Assembly: GCF_011762045.1 (NCBI RefSeq)
Contig: NZ_JAASQS010000003.1
Coordinates: 310,001-374,000, forward strand
Origin: Rhizomicrobium electricum
GTDB taxonomy: Bacteria; Pseudomonadota; Alphaproteobacteria; Micropepsales; Micropepsaceae
Length of the DNA: 64,000 nucleotides
Reading direction: 5' to 3'
Below are positions 1 through 9,962 of the stretch, one piece after another. The translations under genes were made by a program, and so were the position numbers. Within the stretch, counting starts at the first letter, position 1. Each line of letters starts with the position of its first letter. The notes beneath the pieces are model-generated. The model was not told the origin of the DNA and searched no databases. It saw only the letters and a list, made by a program, of their open reading frames with translations.

Positions 1-2
1 TT

Positions 3-2876
3 GCCGGCATCGCGGTCGGCCTGCCCGCGACCGTCGAACAGCATTATTGGGGAGCATTCGGAAGCCGTCCGTATACGGAACGCGAGTTCACCTATGCCGC
101 CACCGACACGGAGCCCAAAAACGGCATTTACGAAGGCGTTTCATGGTGGTGGCGCGACATCGACATTCCCGCGGCGATGGCGGGCAAGCGCCTGATCCTC
201 ACGGTGCGCGGCGCACGGCAGCGGGCCGAGGTCTATCTCAACCGCAAGCTGGTCGGGTACTCGATCATCGACCAATTGCCGTTCGAGTGCGACCTGACCG
301 ACGCGGCGGCACCGGGCGGTAAAAACACGCTGGCGATCCGCATCACCAATCCGGGCGGACGGCTCGACTGGGTCGACGGCGACACGATCGAGTGGGGCAA
401 GGTCCGCATCCAGAAGAGCCACGGGTTCGGCGGATTGGACCGTGGACTGACGATTTCCGTCCACCCGATGGACGCGCGCATTGCCGATGCCTGGGTGCTC
501 AACACACCGAAAGCGGGAACGGTTCACGCATTTGTGACCGTCGCCGGCACCAAAAACACAGAACGGCAGATCGCGCTCAGGATCGTCGACACGAAGACCG
601 GCAAGAAGCTGCCGGCACAAGTCATATATGTAGGCACCGAAGGCAGCACATTCCGGTTCGAACTGCGCGCCCGAAAGCCTGCCATCTGGGATCTCGATAC
701 ACCGGCGCTCTACCGTCTCGAGGTTTCCCTCAAAACCAAACAAGGCCTGTCGCGCAAAGACGTGCCGTTCGGCTTCCGCTGGTTCACGTCCGACGGCGTT
801 GGCTCGAATGCAATGTTCAAGCTCAACGGCCGGCGCATCAAGCTCTACTCGGCGATCTCCTGGGGCTACTGGGGGCTCAACGGACTGTGGCCGACGCCCG
901 ACCTCGCCGAAAAAGAAGTGCGCGCGGCCAAAGCGCTCGGCCTCAACTGCCTCGCCTTCCACCGCAACCCCGGCAAGCACGACGTCCTCGACGCCCAGGA
1001 CCGCCTCGGCCTGCTCCGCGGCATGGAGCCGGGCGGCGGCAAATTCATGTTCGGCAAATGGCCTGCCGGCACGCCGCTAGACCAGCATAGCGTCGTGATG
1101 CAGAAGCCCGACACCGAAGCCGACAAGTTCTGCCAGCGTTACGCCATTGCCAAGATGAAGCTGATGATGCGCACGTTCCGCAGCCATCCGAGCCTCGTCC
1201 ACTGGACCCTGCAGAACGAAAACAACGCCGACTTTAACGATCCGACCGTGCTCCAGGTGATGGAAGAACTGCGGGCCCTGGACGAAAGCCGCATCATCCT
1301 GATGAACGACGGCATGTCCTCACCCGAATATCGCGCCGCCCAGGCGTGGTACGAACCTTACAATCCAGTGCTGCACCGCTCCGACAAGGAACCGTGGGGC
1401 CAGTGGTGGGGCGATCATCAGGGCGCCGGCGACCAGTGGTACGACCGCTTCTATCAGGACCCGGAACACTTCACGTATCGCAACACGCTGGCGGCCGGCA
1501 TCGTCCAATACGGCGAGATGGAAGGCTGCGCGGTTCCCGACAACCACACCATGATGGTGGCCGAGATCATCGCGCGCGGCGGCAAGGCCTACGACCGCAA
1601 AGACCACGAAGAGATCCTGGCGGCGTATCAGACGTTCCTGAAGCGCTGGAATTTCACCGCCGCGTTCCCGAGCGCCGAAGCGCTGTTCCTCTCCATCGGC
1701 CGCAAAAGCTATGTCAGCTGGCAGAATTATATGGAGAATGCGCGCATCGCCGACGCCGTCGACTACGCCGCGATCTCCGGCTGGGAAACCACGGCCATCG
1801 ACAATCATTCCGGCATTGTCGACAATTTCCGCAACTTCAAATCCGACCCCAAACTGATCGCCGGCAGCCTCAAGCCGGTGCGGCCGGTCGCCAAGCAACG
1901 GCAGACGGTGGTGGCGCGCGGCGAGGTTGCCAAATTTGATCTTTACCTCCTGAACGACACCGGCAAGCCCGTAACGGGACGGCTGAAATTCACACGGATC
2001 GAACCCTCGGGTCTGCGCGTCGGCTTGGTGGATTCGCCGGCGCCAGCATTCGCTCCGGGACAGATGAGTGCGCTGGTGATGGAGAACTACGGCAATGCCC
2101 CGCTCGATGCCGAAGGTCTCCACCGGTTCGAGTTCTCCCTGACCGGCGAACCCGCTGCCACGCAGATGAAGGAAATCTGGGTTGTCGACACCAAGCTTCC
2201 GCCGGTTTCCGGTCGCATCTTGAAAGTCGGCGTTGCCGGCGTCTGGCCGCGTCTCCGAGAGCAGTTGGCACAGATACCCGGAATTGCGGTCGCCGACTAC
2301 GTGCCGGGCGGTTCGTTCGATGTGGTCATCGCCTCCGGCCTCACCGATGCGTCAACGCCGGGGCAAAAACTCGGTGGCGACGAAGGTCTGTCGCTCGACA
2401 AAACGTCCAAGACCTCACCGGTTCCAGGAACCCTGCCCGCCGAGCTTGTTGCCGCGGCGAAAGCGGGTCTGCCGCTGTTGCTCTTGCCGCAGGAAGACGG
2501 TTTGGCCGATGGCGTTGCGCGCCAACTCGCGGCGGAAGGTGCGTTCACCTATCAGGGCCAGGTCGGCCGCTACCGCGCTCCGTGGATGGGAAACTGGTAT
2601 TTCGTGCGCGAGCATCCGGTCTACGCCGGCATGCCGGTCGGGCGCGCGATGGACGGATTTTTCCAGGCCCGCGGCCGGCTCGCCAACGGTTTGATCGTCG
2701 ACGGCCCCGACGTGGATGTATTCGTCGGCTACAGCCGCGATCACGACCGGCGGATCGGCGCAGGGACCTTCACGACGCGCCTCGGACGGGGCAAAGTCCT
2801 GTTCCACCGCGTGCCCGATTTCGTGGCGCCGATGCAACTTCGTTTTCTGCGCAATGCACTGTCCTGGTTAGCCTGA
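3..2876 (+). CDS. Glycoside hydrolase family 2 protein (beta-galactosidase-like), 5' truncated
   Basis: The frame is open from base 3 and has no start in the window, so the 5' end is missing; 957 codons are visible. GH2 enzymes hydrolyse terminal beta-glycosides with retention. The first ~180 visible residues look like the sugar-binding jelly roll (VSWWWRDIDIP, VYLNRKLVGY), followed by an Ig-like sandwich and a barrel. The barrel carries WTLQNENN (about base 1203), the usual place of the acid/base Glu, and QYGEMEG (about base 1507), a candidate nucleophile. The last ~250 residues (from about base 2160) are an extra domain that I cannot name. The stop is 13 bases before uxaA, which suggests one catabolic operon. 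Substrate is not determinable; beta-galactosidase or beta-glucuronidase are both possible. Confidence 0.8.
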   Translation, partial: AGIAVGLPATVEQHYWGAFGSRPYTEREFTYAATDTEPKNGIYEGVSWWWRDIDIPAAMAGKRLILTVRGARQRAEVYLNRKLVGYSIIDQLPFECDLTDAAAPGGKNTLAIRITNPGGRLDWVDGDTIEWGKVRIQKSHGFGGLDRGLTISVHPMDARIADAWVLNTPKAGTVHAFVTVAGTKNTERQIALRIVDTKTGKKLPAQVIYVGTEGSTFRFELRARKPAIWDLDTPALYRLEVSLKTKQGLSRKDVPFGFRWFTSDGVGSNAMFKLNGRRIKLYSAISWGYWGLNGLWPTPDLAEKEVRAAKALGLNCLAFHRNPGKHDVLDAQDRLGLLRGMEPGGGKFMFGKWPAGTPLDQHSVVMQKPDTEADKFCQRYAIAKMKLMMRTFRSHPSLVHWTLQNENNADFNDPTVLQVMEELRALDESRIILMNDGMSSPEYRAAQAWYEPYNPVLHRSDKEPWGQWWGDHQGAGDQWYDRFYQDPEHFTYRNTLAAGIVQYGEMEGCAVPDNHTMMVAEIIARGGKAYDRKDHEEILAAYQTFLKRWNFTAAFPSAEALFLSIGRKSYVSWQNYMENARIADAVDYAAISGWETTAIDNHSGIVDNFRNFKSDPKLIAGSLKPVRPVAKQRQTVVARGEVAKFDLYLLNDTGKPVTGRLKFTRIEPSGLRVGLVDSPAPAFAPGQMSALVMENYGNAPLDAEGLHRFEFSLTGEPAATQMKEIWVVDTKLPPVSGRILKVGVAGVWPRLREQLAQIPGIAVADYVPGGSFDVVIASGLTDASTPGQKLGGDEGLSLDKTSKTSPVPGTLPAELVAAAKAGLPLLLLPQEDGLADGVARQLAAEGAFTYQGQVGRYRAPWMGNWYFVREHPVYAGMPVGRAMDGFFQARGRLANGLIVDGPDVDVFVGYSRDHDRRIGAGTFTTRLGRGKVLFHRVPDFVAPMQLRFLRNALSWLA

Positions 2877-2889
2877 TCTGGAGACCGAA

Positions 2890-4401
2890 ATGCCGAGTAT
2901 CGCCACGATCCGCCTCAATCCCAATGATAACGTCGTCGTTGCGGTGACGGCGCTGGAGCCCGGCACGGAAATCGTTGCGGAGGGCATCACCACGCGCGAC
3001 GCCATCCCGTTCGGACATAAGGTTTCGACCAAACCGATCCCGCGCGGCACACCGGTGCGCAAATACGGTCAGGTGATCGGCGTGGCGAGCGAAGACATCG
3101 CCCCCGGCCAGCATGTCCACGTGCAAAATCTTGCGTTTTCCGATCTGCGCGAAGAAGCCGATGCTGCGCCGGTGTTCGAAGCGCACGAGCGCCCGCGGAC
3201 TTTTCTCGGCTACAAAAGGGCGAACGGCAAAGTCGGCACCCGCAACTACATCGGCGTTCTGACCAGCGTGAACTGCTCCGCCACCGTGGCGCGCCACATC
3301 GCCGAAGCGGCCGAAAAGAGCGGACTCCTGAAGGATTATCCCAACATCGACGGCATTGTGCCGATCACCCACCCGTCCGGCTGCGGCATGGCGGTGAAGG
3401 GCGAAGGTTACGACCTGCTCACGCGTACGCTCTGGGGCACGGGAGCGAACCCGAATTTCGCGGCGGTGCTGCTGGTCGGACTCGGCTGCGAAATGATCCA
3501 GCTTGCGCGCTTCAAGCAGGAGTACGGCATCACCGACAGCGAGCACTTCCAATCTTTCACCATCCAAGACACCGGTGGCACGAAACGGGCGATCGCCGAA
3601 GGTCTGGCGCGGCTGAAGACGATGCTGCCGGCCGCCAATGCCATCACGCGCACCCCTCAGCCGGCGAGCGAACTCGTCATCGGCCTGCAGTGCGGCGGGT
3701 CCGACGGTTGGAGCGGCATCACCGCCAACCCGGCGCTGGGCAACGCCAGTGACCGGCTGGTGTCGCTGGGCGGCACGGTGCTTCTGTCGGAAACGCCGGA
3801 AATCTACGGCGCCGAGCACCTTCTCTATGCCCGCGCCCAATCGCCCGCGCTGGTGGAAAAGCTTCGCGCCCGGATCACGTGGTGGGAGGAGTACACCGCC
3901 ATCCACAAGATGGAGATGAACAACAACCCGTCGCCGGGCAACAAAGCGGGCGGCCTCACCACCATCCTCGAAAAATCGCTCGGCGCGGTCGCCAAGGCGG
4001 GCACCTCGCCGCTGGTCGATGTCATCGAATATGCGGAGCCGGTGAAAAAGCACGGCCTCGTGTTCATGGACAGCCCCGGCTTCGATCCCTGCTCCGCCAC
4101 GGGCCAAGTGGCGTCCGGTGCCACCATGATCGCGTTCACGACCGGACGCGGCTCGGCCTACGGCTGCAAACCCTCGCCGTCGATCAAACTCGCCACCAAC
4201 AGCGAAGTGTACCGGAAGATGCCCGACGACATGGACCTCGATTGCGGCACCATCGCTACCGGCGGCGCAACGGTGGAGGAAAAGGGAGCCGAGATTCTCG
4301 ACTACCTTCTGGCGGTGGCATCCGGGCAGAAATCAAAGAGCGAAGAACTCGGCTACGGCGATATGGAGTTCGTGCCCTGGCATATCGGCGCAGTAATGTA
4401 G
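2890..4401 (+). CDS. uxaA: Altronate dehydratase (UxaA family)
   Basis: Protein of 503 residues. UxaA dehydrates D-altronate to 2-keto-3-deoxygluconate in hexuronate catabolism, in the cytoplasm with a metal cofactor. The N-terminal SAF domain (about 10-90) is followed by the large GD_AH_C domain, with NYIGVLTSVNCSATVARHI, THPSGCGMAV, QCGGSDGWSGITANP and DSPGFDPCSATGQ. Length and the fused SAF domain match full-size UxaA. The galactarate dehydratase GarD is a close relative and cannot be excluded on sequence alone. The start has TCTGGAGACC 5 bases upstream. The adjacent GH2 enzyme could supply uronic acid or galactose units. A GntR or LacI regulator and uxaB/uxaC are not in view. Confidence 0.87.
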   Translation: MPSIATIRLNPNDNVVVAVTALEPGTEIVAEGITTRDAIPFGHKVSTKPIPRGTPVRKYGQVIGVASEDIAPGQHVHVQNLAFSDLREEADAAPVFEAHERPRTFLGYKRANGKVGTRNYIGVLTSVNCSATVARHIAEAAEKSGLLKDYPNIDGIVPITHPSGCGMAVKGEGYDLLTRTLWGTGANPNFAAVLLVGLGCEMIQLARFKQEYGITDSEHFQSFTIQDTGGTKRAIAEGLARLKTMLPAANAITRTPQPASELVIGLQCGGSDGWSGITANPALGNASDRLVSLGGTVLLSETPEIYGAEHLLYARAQSPALVEKLRARITWWEEYTAIHKMEMNNNPSPGNKAGGLTTILEKSLGAVAKAGTSPLVDVIEYAEPVKKHGLVFMDSPGFDPCSATGQVASGATMIAFTTGRGSAYGCKPSPSIKLATNSEVYRKMPDDMDLDCGTIATGGATVEEKGAEILDYLLAVASGQKSKSEELGYGDMEFVPWHIGAVM

Positions 4402-4408
4402 CGCCGAG

Positions 4409-4425
4409 TTCCCAAATTATGGGAA
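4409..4425. other. Small inverted repeat behind uxaA
   Basis: TTCCCA and TGGGAA flank a 5-base spacer, 7 bases after the uxaA stop. No T-run follows, so it is not a convincing intrinsic terminator; it could equally be a protein site in the 173-base leader of the chemotaxis operon. I see no strong sigma-70 promoter in 4402-4574. Confidence 0.25.
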
Positions 4426-4574
4426 ATCTGTGCTGACGATACTTGTTTCCTATAGGTACGAATACTGACTACCCACGATTGCAGTGGTAGCGGCGGCATA
4501 ACTTTACCGCGATTTAAGTGAAGTCACCTGTAATCCCCCGCGGCTTGATCGTCAGTGCAAGGGGACTTACCTAA

Positions 4575-4880
4575 GTGCACTCAGAAACCACCACAGCATT
4601 TCGTTTGTGCGGCGAACAGACAGTCCGCACCATCGCGGACACACATAGCGCTCTGCTGGAGTACTACGCCGCGGCACCGAACGTGGTGTTCGATCCCACT
4701 GCAATCACGGAAGCCGATCTATCCGTCGTGCAACTCGTCGAGTCGGCGCGGCAAACGGCGGCGCGCGACGGCAAGAAGATCTGTATCGCCGGCCCGCTTC
4801 CCGTTTCCCTCCGAGACGTCCTGGTGCGCGGCGGCTTCCTGAATTCGCCGGAAGACGCGCTTTTCTGGGCTACGCCATGA
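4575..4880 (+). CDS. STAS-domain protein heading the chemotaxis operon
   Basis: 101 residues, GTG start with AAGGGGAC about 11 bases upstream. The fold pattern (VVFDPTAITEADLSVVQLVESARQ, then KKICIAGPLPVSLRDVLVRGG) matches a STAS domain, the anti-sigma-factor-antagonist type fold. The conserved phosphorylatable Ser/Thr of SpoIIAA is not evident. The stop overlaps the cheY start by 4 bases (ATGA), so the two are translationally coupled. A STAS gene in front of cheY-cheA occurs in other alphaproteobacterial chemotaxis loci; its role there is unclear, perhaps a scaffold or regulator of the signalling array. The STAS fold assignment is by pattern only. Confidence 0.7.
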   Translation: MHSETTTAFRLCGEQTVRTIADTHSALLEYYAAAPNVVFDPTAITEADLSVVQLVESARQTAARDGKKICIAGPLPVSLRDVLVRGGFLNSPEDALFWATP

Positions 4881-5242
4881 GCGCGATTCTGATCGTCGAC
4901 GATTCCGCCAGCATCCGCCAAGCGGTGAAAATCGCTCTCGGCGGCCTTGGTCACAATGTCAGCGAAGCTGCCAATGGCGCAGAAGGCGCGACCAAGGCCG
5001 ATGTTGCGCGCTTCGACCTGATCATCACCGATCTCAACATGCCGGTGATGGACGGCCTCACCATGATCCGCAAGCTGCGCACCAATGCGGCCTACACCGG
5101 CGTGCCGATCTTGTTTCTCACCACCGAGTCCGATCCCGGCATAAAGAGCCAGGCCAAGGCGGCCGGCGCCACCGGCTGGATCACCAAGCCGTTCGATGCC
5201 GACCAACTCAGCCGCATCGTCATCAAGGTCCTGGCAAAATGA
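4877..5242 (+). CDS. cheY: Chemotaxis response regulator CheY
   Basis: A 121-residue single receiver domain. The acidic pair D8-D9, phospho-acceptor D52 (in DLIITDLNMPVMDG), conserved T (FLTTESD) and K (WITKPFD) are all present. CheY is phosphorylated by CheA and carries the signal to the flagellar switch or, in loci with several CheYs, acts as a phosphate sink. It overlaps both the STAS gene and cheA by 4 bases. No output domain is attached. Confidence 0.93.
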   Translation: MSAILIVDDSASIRQAVKIALGGLGHNVSEAANGAEGATKADVARFDLIITDLNMPVMDGLTMIRKLRTNAAYTGVPILFLTTESDPGIKSQAKAAGATGWITKPFDADQLSRIVIKVLAK

Positions 5243-7170
5243 CCGACAACGATCCCGCACAAGTCTTCCGCGTCGAAGCACAGGAACTTCTCGATCAGAT
5301 CGAGCAAGCCCTGCTCGATCTCGAGAAAAGTCCCGGCGATGCCGATCTCATCGCCCAGGTCTTTCGCGCCATGCATACGCTGAAGGGTTCGGGCGCGATG
5401 TTCGGCTTCGACGCGCTGGCAGGCTTTGCCCACGCCTGCGAAACGGCGTTCGATCGCGTGCGCAAGGGCCTCGTCAAAGCGACACCGAAGCTGATCGCCT
5501 CGGTCCTGGCGGCGGAAGACCATCTGCGCGCCCTGGCGGAAGGAAAGAACGTTCCGGAAGATGAAGGAGCCGCCCTCCTCGCCAGCATCGAAGCCGCCAT
5601 GGCCGCCGGATCGCCCGCACCAACAGCCCCGGAACCAGAACCGGAGAAAAGCTGGCGAATCCGCTTCTCGCTGGCCCGCGATGCCCTCGTCAACGGCACG
5701 CGCCCGCTCGCGCTGCTTGACGAACTCCGCGCCCTGGGGCCCTGCGAGATCGCGCCGCTCACAGGCGACATTCCCAATCTCGAAACTTTGCAGCCAACGG
5801 ATTGCCATCTCGGTTGGGACATCCACCTCAAGACGCGTCATCCGCGCGCAGCGATCGAAGAAGTGTTTATCTTCGTCGGTGACGACGCAGCACTTACCAT
5901 TGAACTCGTCCCGCTAGCTTCCGCCGCCGGCCATGTTGTATCCGAAGCCGCCTCCCCCGTGGCAGCGAACGACAAGCCGGCGGCGGCGCAAGCCATCGGC
6001 TACACCGTACGCGTGCCGGCCGAGCGCCTCGACGAACTGATGAACCGCGTCGGCGAACTCGTCATCGCCCAGTCACGACTCAAGCAGGTCGTCGCCTTCT
6101 CGAACGATGCCAATCTTCATTCCGTCGCCGAGGAAATCGAACGGCTGGCATCGGAACTGCGCGACTCCATGATGAACGTGCGGATGGTGCCGATCAGTCA
6201 GTTGTTCGGCCGCTTCCGCAGGTTGATCCACGATCTGGCGCGCGATACCGGCAAGACGATCGACTTCCGCACCTCCGGCGAAACCACCGAGCTCGACAAA
6301 AACGTCATCGAGCGCCTTGCCGACCCGCTGATCCACCTGATCCGCAATTCCGCCGATCACGGGCTCGAAACGGCCGAAGAACGTCGCGCTGCGGGCAAAC
6401 CCGATGCCGGACGCATCACGCTCTCCGCCCGGCAAGCGGGCACCGAAGTCGTCATTTCCGTCAGCGACGACGGCCGCGGTGTGGACCTCAACCGCGTGCG
6501 TGCCAAAGCCGAGCGTTCCGGACTGCTCGCTCCCGGCGCGCCGACGAGCGACGCAGAAATTCTACAGTTGCTGTTCGCACCGGGATTCTCCACGGCCGAA
6601 AAAGTCACCAATCTCTCCGGCCGCGGGGTCGGCATGGATGTTGTGAAGCGCACCGTGGAATCCCTGCGCGGCACCATCGACATCGCCAATCGCCCCGGCA
6701 GCGGAGCGGAGGTCGCGCTGCGCCTGCCGCTGACGCTCGCGATCATCGATGGCCTTCTCGTGCGCATCGGCCAAGGCCGCTACGTCATCCCGCTTGCCTC
6801 GGTGGAGGAATGCGTCGAACTAACGACCGATCAGGATCAGCGCAGCCGGGGACGCTCGTTCCTCACCTTGCGCGGCCAGTTGGTACCGTTCATCCGGCTG
6901 CGCGAGCTTTTCGCGACCGGAACCGTACCCGACAAGTACCAGAAGATCGTCGTGGTCTCGACGGGCAGCGAACGCGTCGGTCTCGTCGTCGATCAGATCC
7001 TCGGCGACCACCAGACCGTGATCAAGCCGCTGTCCAGCTTCCACGCCGGAATCGGCACATTCTCGGGCGCCACAATTCTCGGCGACGGCGGCGTTGCCCT
7101 CATTCTCGACGTACCGCACTTGGTGGCCGCTGGACAGCAACAGGAGGACCGGCTGCGCGCAGCCGGGTGA
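5239..7170 (+). CDS. cheA: Chemotaxis sensor kinase CheA
   Basis: 643 residues. The HPt domain (1-110) has phospho-accepting H46 in AMHTLKGSGAMFG. A P2-like region follows (about 130-220: WRIRFSLARDAL to FIFVGDDAALTIEL) and then a Pro/Ala linker. The dimerisation helices begin at YTVRVPAERLDELMNRVGE. The HATPase domain shows LIRNSADHGLE, DDGRGVD and GRGVGMDVVKR. A CheW-like domain closes the protein (about 505-640). CheA autophosphorylates in receptor arrays and feeds CheY and CheB. It overlaps cheY by 4 bases; cheW starts 3 bases after its stop. Confidence 0.95.
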   Translation: MTDNDPAQVFRVEAQELLDQIEQALLDLEKSPGDADLIAQVFRAMHTLKGSGAMFGFDALAGFAHACETAFDRVRKGLVKATPKLIASVLAAEDHLRALAEGKNVPEDEGAALLASIEAAMAAGSPAPTAPEPEPEKSWRIRFSLARDALVNGTRPLALLDELRALGPCEIAPLTGDIPNLETLQPTDCHLGWDIHLKTRHPRAAIEEVFIFVGDDAALTIELVPLASAAGHVVSEAASPVAANDKPAAAQAIGYTVRVPAERLDELMNRVGELVIAQSRLKQVVAFSNDANLHSVAEEIERLASELRDSMMNVRMVPISQLFGRFRRLIHDLARDTGKTIDFRTSGETTELDKNVIERLADPLIHLIRNSADHGLETAEERRAAGKPDAGRITLSARQAGTEVVISVSDDGRGVDLNRVRAKAERSGLLAPGAPTSDAEILQLLFAPGFSTAEKVTNLSGRGVGMDVVKRTVESLRGTIDIANRPGSGAEVALRLPLTLAIIDGLLVRIGQGRYVIPLASVEECVELTTDQDQRSRGRSFLTLRGQLVPFIRLRELFATGTVPDKYQKIVVVSTGSERVGLVVDQILGDHQTVIKPLSSFHAGIGTFSGATILGDGGVALILDVPHLVAAGQQQEDRLRAAG

Positions 7171-7173
7171 TCT

Positions 7174-7671
7174 ATGATCGAGAAGGACGAAATCGTCTGG
7201 GACCAAGACGGCCAGATCAAGGTGCTGACCTTCGATCTGAGCGGCGAAACCTTTGCCCTCGAAGCCAACATGGTATGCGAGATTCTCGACATCCAATCCG
7301 AGACGCTCGTGCCGGGAAGCGCCGCCATCGCAGGTAGCGTCATCAATTTTCGCGGCAGCGTCATTCCGGTGGCGGATTTGCATCTGGCCTTCGGATTCGA
7401 CGCGCAATCGGTCACCCAGGACAGCCGCTTCATCGTGATCGAACTGGAACACAACAACGAGGCCTGCGTCATTGGCCTCAAGGCAGACAAAGTCCACGAA
7501 GTCACCACTATCGACCACCGGACAACCGAGGCGGCACCCCGCATCGGCACGCGCTGGCGGCAGGATTTCATCCGATGCCTGGCAAAGCGGAACAATGACT
7601 TGATCGTCGTTCCCAACCTGCCGCGTATTTTCAATATTTGCGGCCACATTCAGGCCGGAACGCAACACTGA
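7174..7671 (+). CDS. cheW: Chemotaxis coupling protein CheW (first copy)
   Basis: 165 residues with one CheW domain: VLTFDLSGETFALEANMVCEIL, NFRGSVIPVADLH and GLKADKVHEV. It couples receptors to CheA in the cytoplasmic array. It lies between cheA and the receptor gene and is co-transcribed with both. A second, divergent CheW gene follows the receptor gene, so the array may contain two adaptor types. Confidence 0.92.
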   Translation: MIEKDEIVWDQDGQIKVLTFDLSGETFALEANMVCEILDIQSETLVPGSAAIAGSVINFRGSVIPVADLHLAFGFDAQSVTQDSRFIVIELEHNNEACVIGLKADKVHEVTTIDHRTTEAAPRIGTRWRQDFIRCLAKRNNDLIVVPNLPRIFNICGHIQAGTQH

Positions 7672-7683
7672 CAGGGGACGGAC

Positions 7684-9477
7684 ATGCGTTTCACGATCAA
7701 ATGGAAACTCGGCCTAGCTTTCGCAACCATTATCATTCTGATGCTGGCGGCAGCGGGCTTCGGTATCAATGGCGTCAGCGCGATGAATCAGAGCTTCACC
7801 GGCCTCATCCAGGGTCCCGTCGAGAAGCTGCAGGTCGGCCGCGATGTGCGGTATTTCCTGCTCGAGATGTTGCGATCGGAAAAGAACATGATCCTGTCGG
7901 ACGATCCGAAGATGATCCAGGATTATGACGAGCAGATCACCGAACTTCGCGAGAAGATGGATGCCACGCTCGCGCATGGCTACGACATCGCAGGCGAACA
8001 GGGCCGCCCCATCTACGCCAGGATGCAAAAAGCCTGGGAGGAGATCAAGCCGCTCGACGTGCAGCTACGCGACTACGCCAAGCAAGGCAAGAAGGCCGAA
8101 GCGAAAGAAATCTCGCTGGTGAAGGAATACAAGCCCGGCATGCAGCTGCTCACCGATTCGAACGAGCGTGTGCAGCGCGCCAGGAACCTGATGGAGGAGG
8201 CGAAGGTCAAAGCCGAGAACAGCTATGCTTCGACCCGGACGTTCCTGATCACCCTCACGGCCGTGGCTTTCCTGCTCGCAGCGATTGCCGGCGGCTGGAT
8301 CATCCTGTCGATCGGATCCGGTCTTCGGAAGGTGACGAAGCTGGTAGATGCGGTCGCCATCGGCGACCTCAGTCAGTCGATCGAGATCCGGACAAACGAC
8401 GAGATCAAGGACGTCGCAACGTCCGTCGAAACCATGACCGCCAATCTGCGCGCCACCGCCGCCATCGCCGACAAGATTGCCGAAGGCGATTTGATGGTCC
8501 AGCCGAAAGCGTTGTCGGAGAAGGACACGCTGGGCCGGGCGCTGGAGCGCATGGTCGAGAAGCTGCGCGATGTGGTGGCCAACGCCACCAATGCCTCGGA
8601 GAACGTGGCGTCGGGCAGCCAGGAACTGTCGTCGGCCGCCGAGCAAGTCAGCCAGGGCGCCACCGAGCAGGCTTCCTCGGCCGAAGAAGCCTCCGCCTCG
8701 ATGGAAGAGATGGCGGCCAACATCAAGCAGAACGCCGACAACGCGGCCCAGACCGAGAAAATCTCCCGCCAGTCGGCCAAGGACGCCGAACTCAGCGGCG
8801 ATGCCGTCAACAAGGCCGTGGTCGCCATGCAGACGATTGCCGAAAAGATCACCATCGTGCAGGAAATCGCACGCCAAACCGATCTGCTCGCCCTCAACGC
8901 CGCCGTCGAAGCGGCGCGCGCAGGCGAACACGGCAAGGGCTTCGCGGTCGTGGCTTCGGAAGTACGCAAGCTCGCCGAGCGCAGCCAGACGGCCGCCTCG
9001 GAGATCGGCGCGGTATCGAGCGAGACGGTGAAGGCGGCCCAGGCTGCCGGCGAGATGCTGACCCGGCTGGTGCCCGATATACGCAAGACCGCCGAACTCG
9101 TCTCGGAAATCAGTGCCGCCTGCCGCGAGCAGGACGTCGGCGCCAGCCAAATCAACGAGGCAATCCAGCAACTCGACAAGGTGACGCGCCAGAACGCAGC
9201 AGCCTCGGAGCAGATGAGCGCGACGTCGGTGGAACTGGCCAGCCAGTCGGAAGAACTGCAGGCATCGATCTCGTACTTCCGCACCGAAGCCAAGAGCGGC
9301 GCGCCGCAACTCAAGAAGCCACAGTCCAAGAAGCGTCTTGAACGCACGATACTGCGCGGTACTCCCAAAGCCGGCGCGACGGTCGCCGAGCAGCAGGCCC
9401 GCGCGAAGGGCTTTGCGCTCGATCTCACCCGCGGCGGTCCGGATGAGGACGACGAACGCTTCAAGGAGTATGCGTGA
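7684..9477 (+). CDS. Methyl-accepting chemotaxis protein
   Basis: 597 residues, start preceded by CAGGGGACGG. TM1 spans about 8-30. A periplasmic four-helix-bundle domain follows (about 35-185; [20 protein letters not shown]), then TM2 (about 187-210, [15 protein letters not shown]), HAMP, and a long cytoplasmic coiled coil. The signalling tip has the signature [20 protein letters not shown]. The C-terminus (DDERFKEYA) has no xWxxF pentapeptide for CheR/CheB tethering. The 4HB sensor suggests a small-molecule or energy-related stimulus that cannot be named. It is the only receptor gene in the window. Confidence 0.93.
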   Translation: MRFTIKWKLGLAFATIIILMLAAAGFGINGVSAMNQSFTGLIQGPVEKLQVGRDVRYFLLEMLRSEKNMILSDDPKMIQDYDEQITELREKMDATLAHGYDIAGEQGRPIYARMQKAWEEIKPLDVQLRDYAKQGKKAEAKEISLVKEYKPGMQLLTDSNERVQRARNLMEEAKVKAENSYASTRTFLITLTAVAFLLAAIAGGWIILSIGSGLRKVTKLVDAVAIGDLSQSIEIRTNDEIKDVATSVETMTANLRATAAIADKIAEGDLMVQPKALSEKDTLGRALERMVEKLRDVVANATNASENVASGSQELSSAAEQVSQGATEQASSAEEASASMEEMAANIKQNADNAAQTEKISRQSAKDAELSGDAVNKAVVAMQTIAEKITIVQEIARQTDLLALNAAVEAARAGEHGKGFAVVASEVRKLAERSQTAASEIGAVSSETVKAAQAAGEMLTRLVPDIRKTAELVSEISAACREQDVGASQINEAIQQLDKVTRQNAAASEQMSATSVELASQSEELQASISYFRTEAKSGAPQLKKPQSKKRLERTILRGTPKAGATVAEQQARAKGFALDLTRGGPDEDDERFKEYA

Positions 9478-9478
9478 T

Positions 9479-9952
9479 ATGGCGGGTCAGTTCGTTACGC
9501 TGGGCCTCGGCCGGGAGGTGTTCGCGGTGCCGGTGTCGATGGTCCGCGAGATCCTCGACTACCGCGAACCCTTCGCCATCCCCGAAGGCCCGCCCTGGAT
9601 GCTGGGGTTGATCGACGTGCGCGGACGCGGCGTGCCGATGATCGACCTTCGCAGCAAACTCGGCCTGCCCCGTATCGAGCCAACGCCGGTGACCCGCATC
9701 CTGGTACTGGACGTGCCGATTGAAGGACGCACGCTGAGCCTCGGGCTCGTCGCCGACCGCGTCCTGGAGGTGGCGAGTTTCGCCGATGAAGAAATCGAGG
9801 GGGCGCCGGACGTCGGTGTCGCCTGGCGCTCCGATTACATTGCTGGTGTCGTGCACCGCGCCGATGGTTTTGTGGTGATTTTCGATGTGGCAAGACTGCT
9901 TGCAAGCAACGACGTCGCCGTGCTCGCCGCGTCGGTCGATCAGGCTGCCTGA
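9479..9952 (+). CDS. cheW: Chemotaxis coupling protein CheW (second copy)
   Basis: Starts as MAGQFVTLGLGREVFAVPVS. The ATG at 9479 is preferred because AAGGAG (9463-9468) sits 10 bases upstream; the in-frame ATG at 9470 would lie on top of it. 157 residues with the CheW pattern FVTLGLGREVFAVPVSMVREIL, IDVRGRGVPMIDLRSKLGL and LVADRVLEVASF. It begins one base after the receptor stop and ends 10 bases before cheR. It is clearly different from the first CheW, so the two are old paralogues rather than a recent duplication. Confidence 0.9.
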   Translation: MAGQFVTLGLGREVFAVPVSMVREILDYREPFAIPEGPPWMLGLIDVRGRGVPMIDLRSKLGLPRIEPTPVTRILVLDVPIEGRTLSLGLVADRVLEVASFADEEIEGAPDVGVAWRSDYIAGVVHRADGFVVIFDVARLLASNDVAVLAASVDQAA

Positions 9953-9962
9953 CGAGTTCGCG

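Noticed and set aside
2770-4107. 445-codon open frame on the minus strand opposite uxaA
   Set aside because: Shadow of uxaA and the GH2 gene end; no family similarity seen.
4402-4574. Strong promoter for the chemotaxis operon
   Set aside because: Only weak partial matches to -35/-10 elements were found by eye; I cannot support one.
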